DNA from: an uncultured Chlorobiota bacterium
GTDB lineage: Bacteria > Bacteroidota > Bacteroidia > Bacteroidales > JAADGE01
Assembly: GCA_947311255.1 (NCBI GenBank)
Contig: CAMZKL010000013.1
Span: 18,802 to 82,801 of the forward strand
Direction of reading: 5' to 3'
DNA: 64,000 nucleotides
Positions within the stretch are counted from its first letter, which is position 1. The number at the start of each line of letters is the position of its first letter. Positions 55,500-63,732 of the stretch are shown here, in pieces. Under the pieces are notes generated by a model, which saw nothing but the letters and a program-made list of their open reading frames with translations, did not search any database and was not told the DNA's origin. The translations under genes were made by a program, and so were the position numbers.

Positions 55500-56375
55500 A
55501 TGAAAGCATACGTATTTCCCGGACAGGGAGCACAATTTGTCGGAATGGGCAAGGAATTATACGAAAATTCGGAACTCGCAAAGGAACTGTTTGAAAAAGC
55601 AAATGAAATTCTCGGGTTCAGAATTACGGATATTATGTTTGACGGTACGGATGAAGATTTAAAGCAAACGAACGTAACCCAACCGGCAATTTTTTTGCAT
55701 TCGGTAATACTTGCTGCAACTTTGGGCGAGGATTTTAAACCCGATATGGTTGCGGGGCATTCGCTCGGTGAATTTTCGGCATTGGTTGCCAATAAAACTT
55801 TACGATTTGAAGACGGCTTAAAACTTGTGTCGCAAAGAGCAAATGCCATGCAGGAAGCATGTGAAATTGAACCTTCGACAATGGCTGCGGTTCTCGGTTC
55901 GGAAGACAAAAAAGTTGAAGAAATTTGTGCTTCGATTGATGCTGTTGTTGTTCCGGCAAATTATAATACTAACGGGCAAATCGTAATTTCGGGTTCGATA
56001 AGCGGCATTGACAAAGCTGCCGAAAAATTGACCGAAGCCGGTGCAAAACGTGTTATAAAACTTAATGTAGGCGGTGCTTTTCATTCGCCGTTGATGGAGC
56101 CGGCACGCGAAAAACTTGCCGCAGCAATTGAAAATACGTATTTTTCAAAGCCGATTTGCCCGGTTTATCAAAATGTACCAGCAACGGCAGTAACCGATAT
56201 TGATGAAATAAAGAAAAATTTGATTGCCCAGCTTACTGCTCCGGTACGCTGGACACAAATTATGAAAAATATGATTGACGACGGAGCAACATCATACACC
56301 GAAGTGGGTCCTGGGAAAGTATTGCAGGGTTTGATAAAAAAAATTGACCGAAAATTTCCGACTTTCAGTGCTTAA
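55500..56375 (+). CDS. fabD: Malonyl-CoA:ACP transacylase
   Basis: 291 residues. Transfers malonyl from CoA to ACP for fatty-acid elongation. Motifs are FPGQGAQFVGMG, GHSLGEFSALVA with nucleophile Ser88, VSQRANAMQEA (Arg pocket), GGAFHSPLM with the catalytic His, and YTEVGPGKVLQGL. Codon use is clearly more GC-rich (many GCG, CCG, GGC codons) than the neighbours at 56.5 kb, similar to the Qmo-like operon. It is usually part of a fab cluster, but here it stands alone. Confidence 0.97.
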   Translation: MKAYVFPGQGAQFVGMGKELYENSELAKELFEKANEILGFRITDIMFDGTDEDLKQTNVTQPAIFLHSVILAATLGEDFKPDMVAGHSLGEFSALVANKTLRFEDGLKLVSQRANAMQEACEIEPSTMAAVLGSEDKKVEEICASIDAVVVPANYNTNGQIVISGSISGIDKAAEKLTEAGAKRVIKLNVGGAFHSPLMEPAREKLAAAIENTYFSKPICPVYQNVPATAVTDIDEIKKNLIAQLTAPVRWTQIMKNMIDDGATSYTEVGPGKVLQGLIKKIDRKFPTFSA

Positions 56376-56396
56376 ATATTTACGGTTTTAAAAGAC

Positions 56397-56424
56397 AGCT
56401 CAGCAAATAGTGTTGGGCTTTTTT
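56397..56424 (+). terminator. Terminator of fabD
   Basis: AGCTCA and TGGGCT pair (one GU) with an 11-base loop, followed by Ts. Confidence 0.7.
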
Positions 56425-56537
56425 AATTTCATTGTTTTTTTTATTACTGTATAAATTGTGTTAAAAAGATTAGTTTTTGATTATATTAATTGAAAATTGA
56501 AGTAATTTTACATTTATTTATTACGTTTAAGCACTAA

Positions 56538-57158
56538 ATGCGCCTAATTTTTTTTATATTACTATTTTTTTTAAGTTCAAATTTATTTGGGCAGAAGAAA
56601 CTTAATGCCATTGAGTTACTAGAAAAAGTACGTAAAGAGGGCGGTTCAATTGTTGAACAAAGGATTGATGAAAATGGAGATACTACTTTGAATGTAAATG
56701 TCAGGCCAATAATTATTTATCCAAAAAGAATTTTTAAAAATAAAAGAGAAAGAAGAAAATATAATCGATTAGTAAGGAATGTTAAAAAAGTTTATCCCTA
56801 TTCAATTATTATAAAAGATATTTTTCTTGAAACAGAGTTCGTTCTTCAAAATATGGAGAACAATAGAGAAAGGAAAAGGTATTTAAATAGAAAAGAAAAA
56901 GAATTAAAAAGAAAATTTGAAGGAACAATTCGTAATATGACGTATTCCCAAGGAAGGGTATTGATAAAATTAGTTGATAGGGAAACTTCTCATACAACTT
57001 ATGAACTTGTTAAGCATTTTAAAGGAGGAGTTACTGCATTTTTTTGGCAAGGAGTTGCAAGAGTCTTTCAAACAAATTTAAAATACGAATATGATGCGGA
57101 AGGAACAGATAAGTGGATTGAAGAAATAGTTGCAAAAATAGAAAATGGACAGCTTTAA
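56538..57158 (+). CDS. DUF4294 protein
   Basis: 206 residues with a signal peptide about 1-19 (ends NLFG), an N-terminal beta segment, and the DUF4294 core (YPKRIFKNKRERRKYNRLVRN, VYPYSIIIKDIFLE, LKHFKG-type segment ELVKHFKGGVTAFFWQGVA). Found widely in Bacteroidota; function unknown. It is exported but has no clear membrane domain. The MITE-like repeat copy B starts 22 bases after its stop. Confidence 0.85.
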   Translation: MRLIFFILLFFLSSNLFGQKKLNAIELLEKVRKEGGSIVEQRIDENGDTTLNVNVRPIIIYPKRIFKNKRERRKYNRLVRNVKKVYPYSIIIKDIFLETEFVLQNMENNRERKRYLNRKEKELKRKFEGTIRNMTYSQGRVLIKLVDRETSHTTYELVKHFKGGVTAFFWQGVARVFQTNLKYEYDAEGTDKWIEEIVAKIENGQL

Positions 57159-57180
57159 ACGAAATATGTTAAAACGTTAT

Positions 57181-57371
57181 GCGTCAACCCCATACTTTTA
57201 TTTTTCAACACAATATGTTAAATTTAACAATTTAAACTAAGGTTTTTAAGAATTATGAAACTAAGAAATGTAAAAATTAAAAATTAATATTATAGTGACA
57301 CGTTAAAACGTGATAGTATTCAAAGTAAATTAATATTTTTAAAAGATTTTAACAAAGTATGAGTTTTCCCC
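57181..57371 (-). repeat. MITE-like repeat, copy B (191 bp)
   Basis: Inverted relative to copy A. Its reverse complement starts GGGGAAAACTCATACTTTG and contains the palindrome CACGTTTTAACGTG. Much of the sequence aligns with copy A, including GTGTTGAAAAATAAAAGTAT near the other end. Confidence 0.8.
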
Positions 57372-57429
57372 AAAATATTTATGTTTCATTTTCTTATAAA
57401 AAAGTTGTTTATATTTTTTTAAATATGTT

Positions 57430-57924
57430 CTATAAGATAAAACATAGTCCTGCTTTGTAATTTGCTGCATAATATCCAAATTCTCCAAAGAAACCCAGCT
57501 TGCTTTTTTTAGAAAATTTTACTCTAAACCCCAAAAAAATATCCGGATGCAATAAAGTGCTTTTTTCGGTATTCTTTTTAGCAATTGCTACTCCTAATCC
57601 GGAATAAATATCAAGAACATTTGTTCTAAAGAAACCAGCATGATATAGAGTTCTGAATGTTCCTGAAGGAATAATCTCTTCTCCTTCAATTGTTCTTAAT
57701 ACATCAGTTGTTAAATCAATCCCTACATATCCAAATCTTTTAATTTTGTAAACAGATCTTTCAATGCTAAAGTTTCCTCCTATTGCAACATCTCCTAGAG
57801 CTCTGTATCCTGCCCCAATATTAATTCCTGTTTTTCCTTTTCTAAAAACATCTTGTCCAAAAGAAAATTGAAATAAAAGTAATAAAATACTTATGAGAAT
57901 AGTTTTTTTTATTATTTTTCTAAT
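57430..57924 (-). CDS. Small secreted barrel-like protein without ATG start
   Basis: 164-residue reading frame, from a likely ATT start to TAG. It has a signal peptide (KTILISILLLLFQFSFGQD), then short beta strands (GINIGAGYRALGDVAIGGNF, YVGIDLTTDVLRTI, FLGFRVKF, KLGFFGEFGYYAANYKAGL) typical of a small outer-membrane barrel. The frame is free of stops and shows protein-like codon use. No ATG or GTG occurs near the beginning; the codons before the signal peptide are ATT, AGA, AAA. A TTG exists 14 codons further upstream but would add a long extension next to a promoter-like box. No family name can be given. A near-cognate start or a lost start codon are both possible. Confidence 0.6.
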   Translation of the reverse strand: MRKIIKKTILISILLLLFQFSFGQDVFRKGKTGINIGAGYRALGDVAIGGNFSIERSVYKIKRFGYVGIDLTTDVLRTIEGEEIIPSGTFRTLYHAGFFRTNVLDIYSGLGVAIAKKNTEKSTLLHPDIFLGFRVKFSKKSKLGFFGEFGYYAANYKAGLCFIL

Positions 57925-58134
57925 TTTAAAATTTTAAAAATAATAAAAACATTTTTAATACGCAAAGTATTGTTTTTTTATATCGTAATTAAATATCGAA
58001 TAGGAAATAAAAAAAAGTATAGATAATAATATAAAAATATGATTAATTATTGTAAAGTGCTGATTTATATTATTTAGTGTAGTTACTTAATAGCTATTTT
58101 TATTTAGTATTTGTAAAGAAATAGAGAGATATTT
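57925..58134. other. AT-rich gap before sqr
   Basis: No gene or repeat recognised. A weak promoter-like box on the minus strand near 57980 (TACTTTG) may serve the leftward small barrel gene. Confidence 0.4.
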
Positions 58135-58165
58135 TTTGTGCCTTATTATATTTTTATTATATTTG
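58135..58165 (+). promoter_or_regulatory. Promoter of the SQR gene
   Basis: TTTG at 58135-58138 and TATATTTG at 58158-58165 with a 19-base spacer. Leader of about 35 bases. Confidence 0.75.
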
Positions 58166-58207
58166 TGTTTTATAACATATTTAAGTATAAGTATAATTTA
58201 ATTTATT

Positions 58208-59665
58208 ATGGCAAAAGTTCTTATTCTTGGAGCAGGCATATCAGGGCATACAGCAGCCTTGTATGCAAAAAAGGAGCTCAAAAAAAAACATGAAGTTGTT
58301 ATTGTTAGTCCTAATAGCAACTACCAATGGGTACCATCAAATATATGGGTAGGTGTTGGGTTAATGAAACCAGAGCAAGTAAAATTTAAACTTGCACCAA
58401 TATATAAAAAACAAGGAATTATATATAAACAAGCACTTGCAATTTCGATTAATCCTGAGGGAGATTCTGAAACTGAAAAACCTTTTGTTACAATTAAATA
58501 TGTAACTGGGAAAGAAGAAGGAAAAGAAGAAAAAGTTGAATACGATTTTCTAATTAATTCAACAGGTCCAAAATTAAACTTTGCTGCAACGGAAGGCTTA
58601 GGACCTGATAAATATACGAACTCTGTTTGTACTTATGATCATGCTTCTCATGCCTGGGAAAATCTTCAAAAATCTTTTGAGAAAATGGAGAGTGGTGAAA
58701 AACAAACATTTCTTATAGGAACAGGACATCCGCTTGCAACTTGCCAAGGCGCAGCCTTTGAATATGCTTTGAATATTGCTTTTGAAGTAAATAAAAGAAA
58801 ACTAAATCATTTGGCAGATATTTGGTGGATTTCCAATGAATATGAACTTGGAGATTTTGGAATGGGAGGAGCATATATTAAACGAAATGGATATATTACC
58901 CCTACAAAAATATTTACAGAATCAATTCTGAAAGAATACGGAATTAGATGGATAAAAAGAGCTGGAGTGTTGAAAGTTGAAGAAGGTAAAGCTCATTATG
59001 AAAATTTAAGAGGAGAAAATCATATAAAAGAATTTGATTTTGCAATGTTAATTCCCGGCTTTACAGGTGCCGGAATGAAGGCATATGATAAGTCTGGAAC
59101 AGATATTAGTTTGAAAGTTTTTGCAGCAAATGGAATGATGAAAGTTGATGCAGATTACACTCAAAAGCCGTTTGAAGAATGGAAAGCATCGGATTGGCCT
59201 TTAATATACCAAAACCCTGATTACGATAATATGTATGCTGCAGGAATTGCTTTTGCACCACCACACGGAATGTCAAAACCAATGCAAAGTCCAAACGGAA
59301 CAAAAATATTTCCTACTCCGCCAAGAACCGGTATGCCATCAGGAGTTATTGGGAAAATTGTAGCAGGAAATATTGCACATCGTATAAAAACCGGCAAAAA
59401 TGAACATCCTCATAAAGCATCAATGGCAAAAATGGGTGCAGCTTGTATTGTTTCTGCCGGATATGGAATAATAAAGGGGCAAGCTGCTGTTATGACAGTT
59501 AATCCTATTGTTGCCGATTGGGAAAAATATCCTAAATGGGGTAGGAAAATTAGTGATACCGTTGGAACAGTTGGTTCTGCTGGGCATTGGATGAAATTGT
59601 TTATGCACTATATGTTTTTATACAAAGCAAAAGCAAAATTAGGCTGGAGTTTATTACCTGAATAA
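58208..59665 (+). CDS. sqr: Sulfide:quinone oxidoreductase-type FAD flavoprotein
   Basis: 485 residues: N-terminal FAD motif VLILGAGISGHTAALYAKK, a second nucleotide-type loop FLIGTGHPLATCQGAAFEY, and three cysteines in positions typical of SQR (C141 in VCTYDHA, C179, C413 in AACIVSAG). SQR oxidises sulfide to sulfane sulfur (polysulfide or persulfide) and reduces quinone, and acts at the membrane surface. It could supply sulfane sulfur to the DsrE/TusA/Qmo-like system at 10-16 kb, though the two loci are 42 kb apart. Followed by a 54-residue gene in the same direction. Confidence 0.88.
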   Translation: MAKVLILGAGISGHTAALYAKKELKKKHEVVIVSPNSNYQWVPSNIWVGVGLMKPEQVKFKLAPIYKKQGIIYKQALAISINPEGDSETEKPFVTIKYVTGKEEGKEEKVEYDFLINSTGPKLNFAATEGLGPDKYTNSVCTYDHASHAWENLQKSFEKMESGEKQTFLIGTGHPLATCQGAAFEYALNIAFEVNKRKLNHLADIWWISNEYELGDFGMGGAYIKRNGYITPTKIFTESILKEYGIRWIKRAGVLKVEEGKAHYENLRGENHIKEFDFAMLIPGFTGAGMKAYDKSGTDISLKVFAANGMMKVDADYTQKPFEEWKASDWPLIYQNPDYDNMYAAGIAFAPPHGMSKPMQSPNGTKIFPTPPRTGMPSGVIGKIVAGNIAHRIKTGKNEHPHKASMAKMGAACIVSAGYGIIKGQAAVMTVNPIVADWEKYPKWGRKISDTVGTVGSAGHWMKLFMHYMFLYKAKAKLGWSLLPE

Positions 59666-59703
59666 GTTTTTAAGAATTTGGTTTTAATAAAAAATAAAAT
59701 ATC

Positions 59704-59868
59704 ATGGCAAAAAGTAAACTGAAAACAATACCATACAGCAATATGTCTTATGGAACTGAACCAACAAAATGGATAAAGTTTATGAGGGTTTGTTTTATAA
59801 AACAAATAATAAGTTTCTTTAAATTAAATTTGAAAATACTAAAAATTGTTGCTTTCGGACACTCATAG
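59704..59868 (+). CDS. 54-residue protein downstream of SQR
   Basis: Starts at ATG 38 bases after the SQR stop. It ends with a basic/hydrophobic helix (KQIISFFKLNLKILKIV) and FGHS. It is too short for most gene finders. Its codon pattern, placement directly behind SQR and short intergenic distance suggest a real gene: the helix could anchor SQR or its electron transfer to the membrane. No named family is known to me. Confidence 0.6.
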   Translation: MAKSKLKTIPYSNMSYGTEPTKWIKFMRVCFIKQIISFFKLNLKILKIVAFGHS

Positions 59869-59913
59869 GAAGATTTTTATATAAAATATAAATAAAGATT
59901 GTCTTACATATAG

Positions 59914-59951
59914 TTATTTGATAAATTAGCAGATGCTAATTTATCAAATAA
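59914..59951. terminator. Perfect 18-bp inverted repeat with 2-base loop
   Basis: TTATTTGATAAATTAGCA and its exact reverse complement, separated by GA, followed by five Ts. It is AT-rich but perfectly matched; probably a terminator for the SQR transcript. Confidence 0.7.
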
Positions 59952-59987
59952 TTTTTGTTTAGTGAAAATATTGAAACTCAATAAATT

Positions 59988-60010
59988 AAAAACGACTTTA
60001 GTCGTTTTTT
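59988..60010. terminator. Second hairpin terminator
   Basis: AAAAACGAC, TTTA, GTCGTTTTTT: symmetric, flanked by A and T runs, so it may stop transcription on both strands. Together with 59914-59951 it makes a tandem stop. Confidence 0.8.
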
Positions 60011-60210
60011 TGGTTGCAGATTTTATTAATTTAATATTTAAGTCGGGCATATAAATTACGTTTTTTAAATAGGTTTTAACCAGTTTTTTATGCTTTTTTT
60101 GAATAATAATGCTTTAATATAATGTATTTTAAAAATATTTTTAGAAAACAAAATAAAGAATTTACTTCTCGAATAACATCAGAATTTTAAAAATTGTTTA
60201 GTTTTACGAA

Positions 60211-60927
60211 ATGATTTTCTCAACGAAAGGAATTGTTTTGCACCGTTTTAAATATACAGATTCTAAAATAATTGCAAAAATTTATACAGAGGAGTTTGGT
60301 TTACAGGCATATCTTATTTACGGTTCAAGTTCTAAAAAAGCAAAACAAATACACTCTTTATTACAACCACTTTTTATTGTAGAAATGGAAGTTTATCACA
60401 ATGAAAAAAAAGAACTTCAAAAAATCAAAGAAATATCTAACCATTTTCCCTTCAGAACACTTCCTTTTAATTTTAATAAAAAATCAGTTAGTTTATTTCT
60501 TTCAGAGTTTATTATGAAAGTTATAAGAGAAAATGAAGCTGATAAAAATTTATTTAATTTTATACAAAAATCAATACAGATTTTTGATTTAAATCTGGAA
60601 AATAGCAGTAATTTTCATCTGATTTTTTTAATTAAAATGTGTAAGTTCTTAGGAATTTCACCACAGAAAAATTATACGTCGGCTAGAACTATTTTTGATT
60701 TAGATACAGGAAAATTTGTTATTGGAATTAGGAGAAATTCTAAATATATAGATTCTAAAAATAGTATTATTTTTAATGATTTACTTTATGCAGACTATTA
60801 CGACAAATTGCAAATTAATAATTCAGAAAGAAGAGTTCTATTAAACCATATTATTGAGTTTTATACAATTCATTTGGGAAAACCCGGCAAATTGAATAGC
60901 TTAGAAGTTTTGAAGGTGATTTTTTGA
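60211..60927 (+). CDS. recO: DNA repair protein RecO
   Basis: 238 residues. N-terminal OB fold (FSTKGIVLHRFKYTDSKIIAKIYTEEFG, YLIYGSSSKK), then helical part (LSEFIMKVIRENEAD, FLIKMCKFLGISPQKNY). Helps RecR load RecA at gaps. The zinc-finger cysteines of many RecO proteins are missing, as in other Bacteroidota. A weak promoter-like TAGTTTTA lies 13 bases ahead. Confidence 0.92.
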   Translation: MIFSTKGIVLHRFKYTDSKIIAKIYTEEFGLQAYLIYGSSSKKAKQIHSLLQPLFIVEMEVYHNEKKELQKIKEISNHFPFRTLPFNFNKKSVSLFLSEFIMKVIRENEADKNLFNFIQKSIQIFDLNLENSSNFHLIFLIKMCKFLGISPQKNYTSARTIFDLDTGKFVIGIRRNSKYIDSKNSIIFNDLLYADYYDKLQINNSERRVLLNHIIEFYTIHLGKPGKLNSLEVLKVIF

Positions 60928-60968
60928 GAGTTTTTCAACTTACTCTTTCTATATTTATTATTTATTTG

Positions 60969-61525
60969 CTAACTTTTTTGTGCAAGTTTTATTAGATAAG
61001 CAATTTTTTTTGAAATGTTGTTGCCGGTTTTGTTTTTCAAATATACTGTTTTCCCGGTTAAGTCAGTTAATTGAATATTGATTATTGAATATTGATTATT
61101 TAAGTTTATTGTATAAATTCCGTTTGACGGATTTGGGGTATATTGTAATGTTTTCGGTTTCCGAAATGTTTATATTGCTTGTTGTTGTGGTTTTATTTTT
61201 GTTTGCTTTATTTTTATAATCGTCTTCCGTCCATTCTTCGTTTATTAAATTGTTTATGTAGTTGCCGGTATGCAAATGTAACTCATCGCTTGCACTTGCA
61301 TGAAATCCGTTTGTTATGTGTATGCTGTTTACCGCTTGCATTTCGCCTTGTTGCCAATCGGGGTTCGGCAAATGTATTACATCGGGATTAAGTTATTTTA
61401 AAATATTTTCCGCTGTTTTGTTCGATATCCAAACGTGGGGTTGGTTGATGTTTTTGTCATCACTTTCTTTCGGAAAATAAACCATATCAAAAGGTGTCTT
61501 ATTTAGTAAAATTTCATATATTTAG
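60969..61525 (-). pseudogene. Remnant of a T9SS-secreted protein
   Basis: Read leftward: YEILLNKTPFDMVYFPKE, PHVWISNKTAENILK, then an in-frame TAA, then HLPNPDWQQGEMQAVN, ITNGFHASASDELHLHTG, linker, and the sorting-domain start ITIYP. One extra A after TACCCC shifts the frame; past it the proper type A T9SS tail continues (NPSNGIYTINL, IQLTDLTGKTVYL) to the TAG at 60969. At least one nonsense and one frameshift change. GC is higher than neighbours. The N-terminal part is missing. Confidence 0.75.
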
Positions 61526-61665
61526 AATTTAAAAATTATAAATAAACTTGAATATAAAAATCTAATTTTGCATATTTTTTTAATGTGTTGTAAAACATAT
61601 TCCGTATTCTCTTTTACGTTTTTGTAGCATTTTTACGTGAAAATAAAAGAAACTCTTAATTTCCT

Positions 61666-61697
61666 TTTGCAAATCTTATAATATTGGCTTACTTTTG
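61666..61697 (+). promoter_or_regulatory. Promoter of gltX
   Basis: TTTG at 61666-61669 and TACTTTTG at 61690-61697 (20-base spacer), 21 bases before the ATG. Confidence 0.75.
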
Positions 61698-61718
61698 TAG
61701 TGAATTAAAAAAAATAAG

Positions 61719-63251
61719 ATGCAAAAAATAAGAGTGCGTTTTGCACCAAGTCCTACCGGACCTCTACATATTGGCGGAGTTAGAACCGCACTTTTTAACT
61801 ATTTATTCGCAAAAAAACATAAAGGAGACTTTCTTTTAAGAATTGAAGATACAGACCAAACAAGATATGTTGAAGGTGCCGAAGAATATATAATGAAATC
61901 TCTTGAATGGTGCGGAATTAAAATTGACGAAGGCATTAAGGAAGGTGGGAAATATGGTCCTTATAAACAATCTGAACGCAAAGAAATATACAAAAAGCAT
62001 ATTCAAATACTTCTTGATAACGGAACAGCCTATTATGCCTTTGACACACCCGAAGAGCTTAATGAAATGAGAGAAAGATTAGAAAAATCCGGATCATCAG
62101 TTCGGCAATATAATTCCCAAACAAGAGGAGAGATGAAAAACTCTTTTACTTTAACTAAAGAAGAAGTTAATAAAAAAATTAAAGCTGGCGATTCCTATGT
62201 TGTTAGATTTAACATTCCAGAAAATGAAAATTTACTTGTTAAAGATATTATAAGAGGAGATGTTCAAGTAAACACTTCGCAACTTGATGATAAAGTTTTG
62301 TTCAAATCTGATGGTTTGCCAACCTATCATCTTGCAAATATTGTGGATGATTATTTAATGGATATATCTCACGTCATCAGAGGAGAAGAATGGTTGCCAT
62401 CTTTACCCCTGCATGTTCTACTTTACAGAAGTTTTGGCTGGGAAAATGAAATGCCTCAATTTGCACATTTACCATTAATTTTAAAACCAAACGGAAAAGG
62501 GAAACTTAGCAAAAGAGATGGTGATAAGTTAGGATTTCCAGTTTTTCCATTAGAATGGAAAGACCCTAAAACAAATGAAATTTCGGCAGGATATAGAGAA
62601 AATGGGTATTTGCCTGATGCATTTGTTAATTTAATTGCATTTTTAGGATGGAATCCGGGGAACGAAGAAGAAATTTTTACTATGACTGAATTAATCGAAA
62701 AATTTGAACTTGAAAAAGTGCAAAAAGGAGGTGCAAAATTTTCTCCAGAAAAGGCTAAGTGGTACAATCAGCAATATCTTAAAAATACTAAAAGTGAAAA
62801 TTTAACAAAAATTCTTTGTCCTCAATTAAAAGAAAAATGTGCTGAAACTGATAATTTATATCTTGAAAAAGTAATTGGTTTTATGAAAGAAAGAATGGTG
62901 CTTTTAACGGATTTCTGGAAAATGTCTTCTTTCTTTTTTGAAACCCCTACTGAATATAATTCTAAAATTGTAAAAAAACAGTGGAAAGAAGATACTCCTG
63001 AAATAATGTTTAAAATTCATGATATTTTAAGTGGTATTAGAGAAGACAAATTCTCAAGTGAACATACAGAACAAATTATTAAAAAATTTATTACTGAAAA
63101 TGAATTGAGTTTTGGAAAAGTTCTAAACCCTTTGAGGTTAATACTTACAGGAACAGGTGGAGGTCCTCATATTTTTGATATTATTTCTACAATAGGGAAA
63201 GAAGAAACATTAAAAAGGATTAAAAACGGAATTTTAAATATTAAAAAGTAA
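61719..63251 (+). CDS. gltX: Glutamyl-tRNA synthetase
   Basis: 510 residues. Class I fold with HIGH-type SPTGPLHIGGVRTALFN, KMSKS-type KLSKRDGD, FLLRIEDTDQTRYVEGAEEYI and the C-terminal anticodon-binding region. Charges tRNA-Glu. Complete and canonical. No co-transcribed neighbour; the region after it contains the MITE-like copy C. Confidence 0.98.
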   Translation: MQKIRVRFAPSPTGPLHIGGVRTALFNYLFAKKHKGDFLLRIEDTDQTRYVEGAEEYIMKSLEWCGIKIDEGIKEGGKYGPYKQSERKEIYKKHIQILLDNGTAYYAFDTPEELNEMRERLEKSGSSVRQYNSQTRGEMKNSFTLTKEEVNKKIKAGDSYVVRFNIPENENLLVKDIIRGDVQVNTSQLDDKVLFKSDGLPTYHLANIVDDYLMDISHVIRGEEWLPSLPLHVLLYRSFGWENEMPQFAHLPLILKPNGKGKLSKRDGDKLGFPVFPLEWKDPKTNEISAGYRENGYLPDAFVNLIAFLGWNPGNEEEIFTMTELIEKFELEKVQKGGAKFSPEKAKWYNQQYLKNTKSENLTKILCPQLKEKCAETDNLYLEKVIGFMKERMVLLTDFWKMSSFFFETPTEYNSKIVKKQWKEDTPEIMFKIHDILSGIREDKFSSEHTEQIIKKFITENELSFGKVLNPLRLILTGTGGGPHIFDIISTIGKEETLKRIKNGILNIKK

Positions 63252-63500
63252 ATGTTAAGTTTCTCGAGTTTGTTTTTTACAACTTGTTTTTTAATTGAAA
63301 ATTAAACATTTTTTTTTATTAAAGTATAAAGTTTTTTTTAAAAATCATTATTTTTAATACCTTTTTTTATTCCAACAAAAGGTGCTTTTATTTTAAGCTC
63401 CCCACACAAAACACCATATATTTTGTGTCAAATATAAAATAAAAAGAACTATAAACACATTACTTATACAAACTTTTGTTATGTAAATTATTTTTGTAAA
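63252..63500. other. Intergenic region after gltX
   Basis: AT-rich without recognisable gene. A purine/pyrimidine-rich stretch and the 10-mer TTTTGTGTCA near 63421-63430 occur just before repeat copy C. No strong terminator for gltX was identified. Confidence 0.4.
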
Positions 63501-63666
63501 GGTCAAACTCATATTTTTTTTCAATACAATTTATGACATTTAATAATTGAAACCTTAATTTTTAATAATATTGAAACTGAAAAATGTAAAAATTAATGTT
63601 ATCGTAATGCCTCCTATCGTTACACTATTCAGAGTAAATAAAACTTTTAATAAAGTTTGTGTTTGC
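63501..63666 (+). repeat. MITE-like repeat, copy C (166 bp, more diverged)
   Basis: Same orientation as copy B. The left end GGTCAAACTCATATTTTTTT and right end TAATAAAGTTTGTGTTTGC correspond to the ends of A and B, and the internal words AATGTAAAAATTAATGTTAT and TATTCAGAGTAAAT match copy B. The central palindrome is degraded (ATCGTAATGC ... CGTTAC). Confidence 0.7.
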
Positions 63667-63711
63667 ATTGTGTTTTTGTCATAGATACTTCATAAAACAA
63701 CAAAAAAATAA

Positions 63712-63719
63712 TATTTTTG
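63712..63719 (+). promoter_or_regulatory. Candidate -7 box of the PaaK-like gene
   Basis: TATTTTTG, 13 bases before the ATG at 63733. The -33 element is unclear. Confidence 0.5.
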
Positions 63720-63732
63720 CAAAAAAAGAAAT

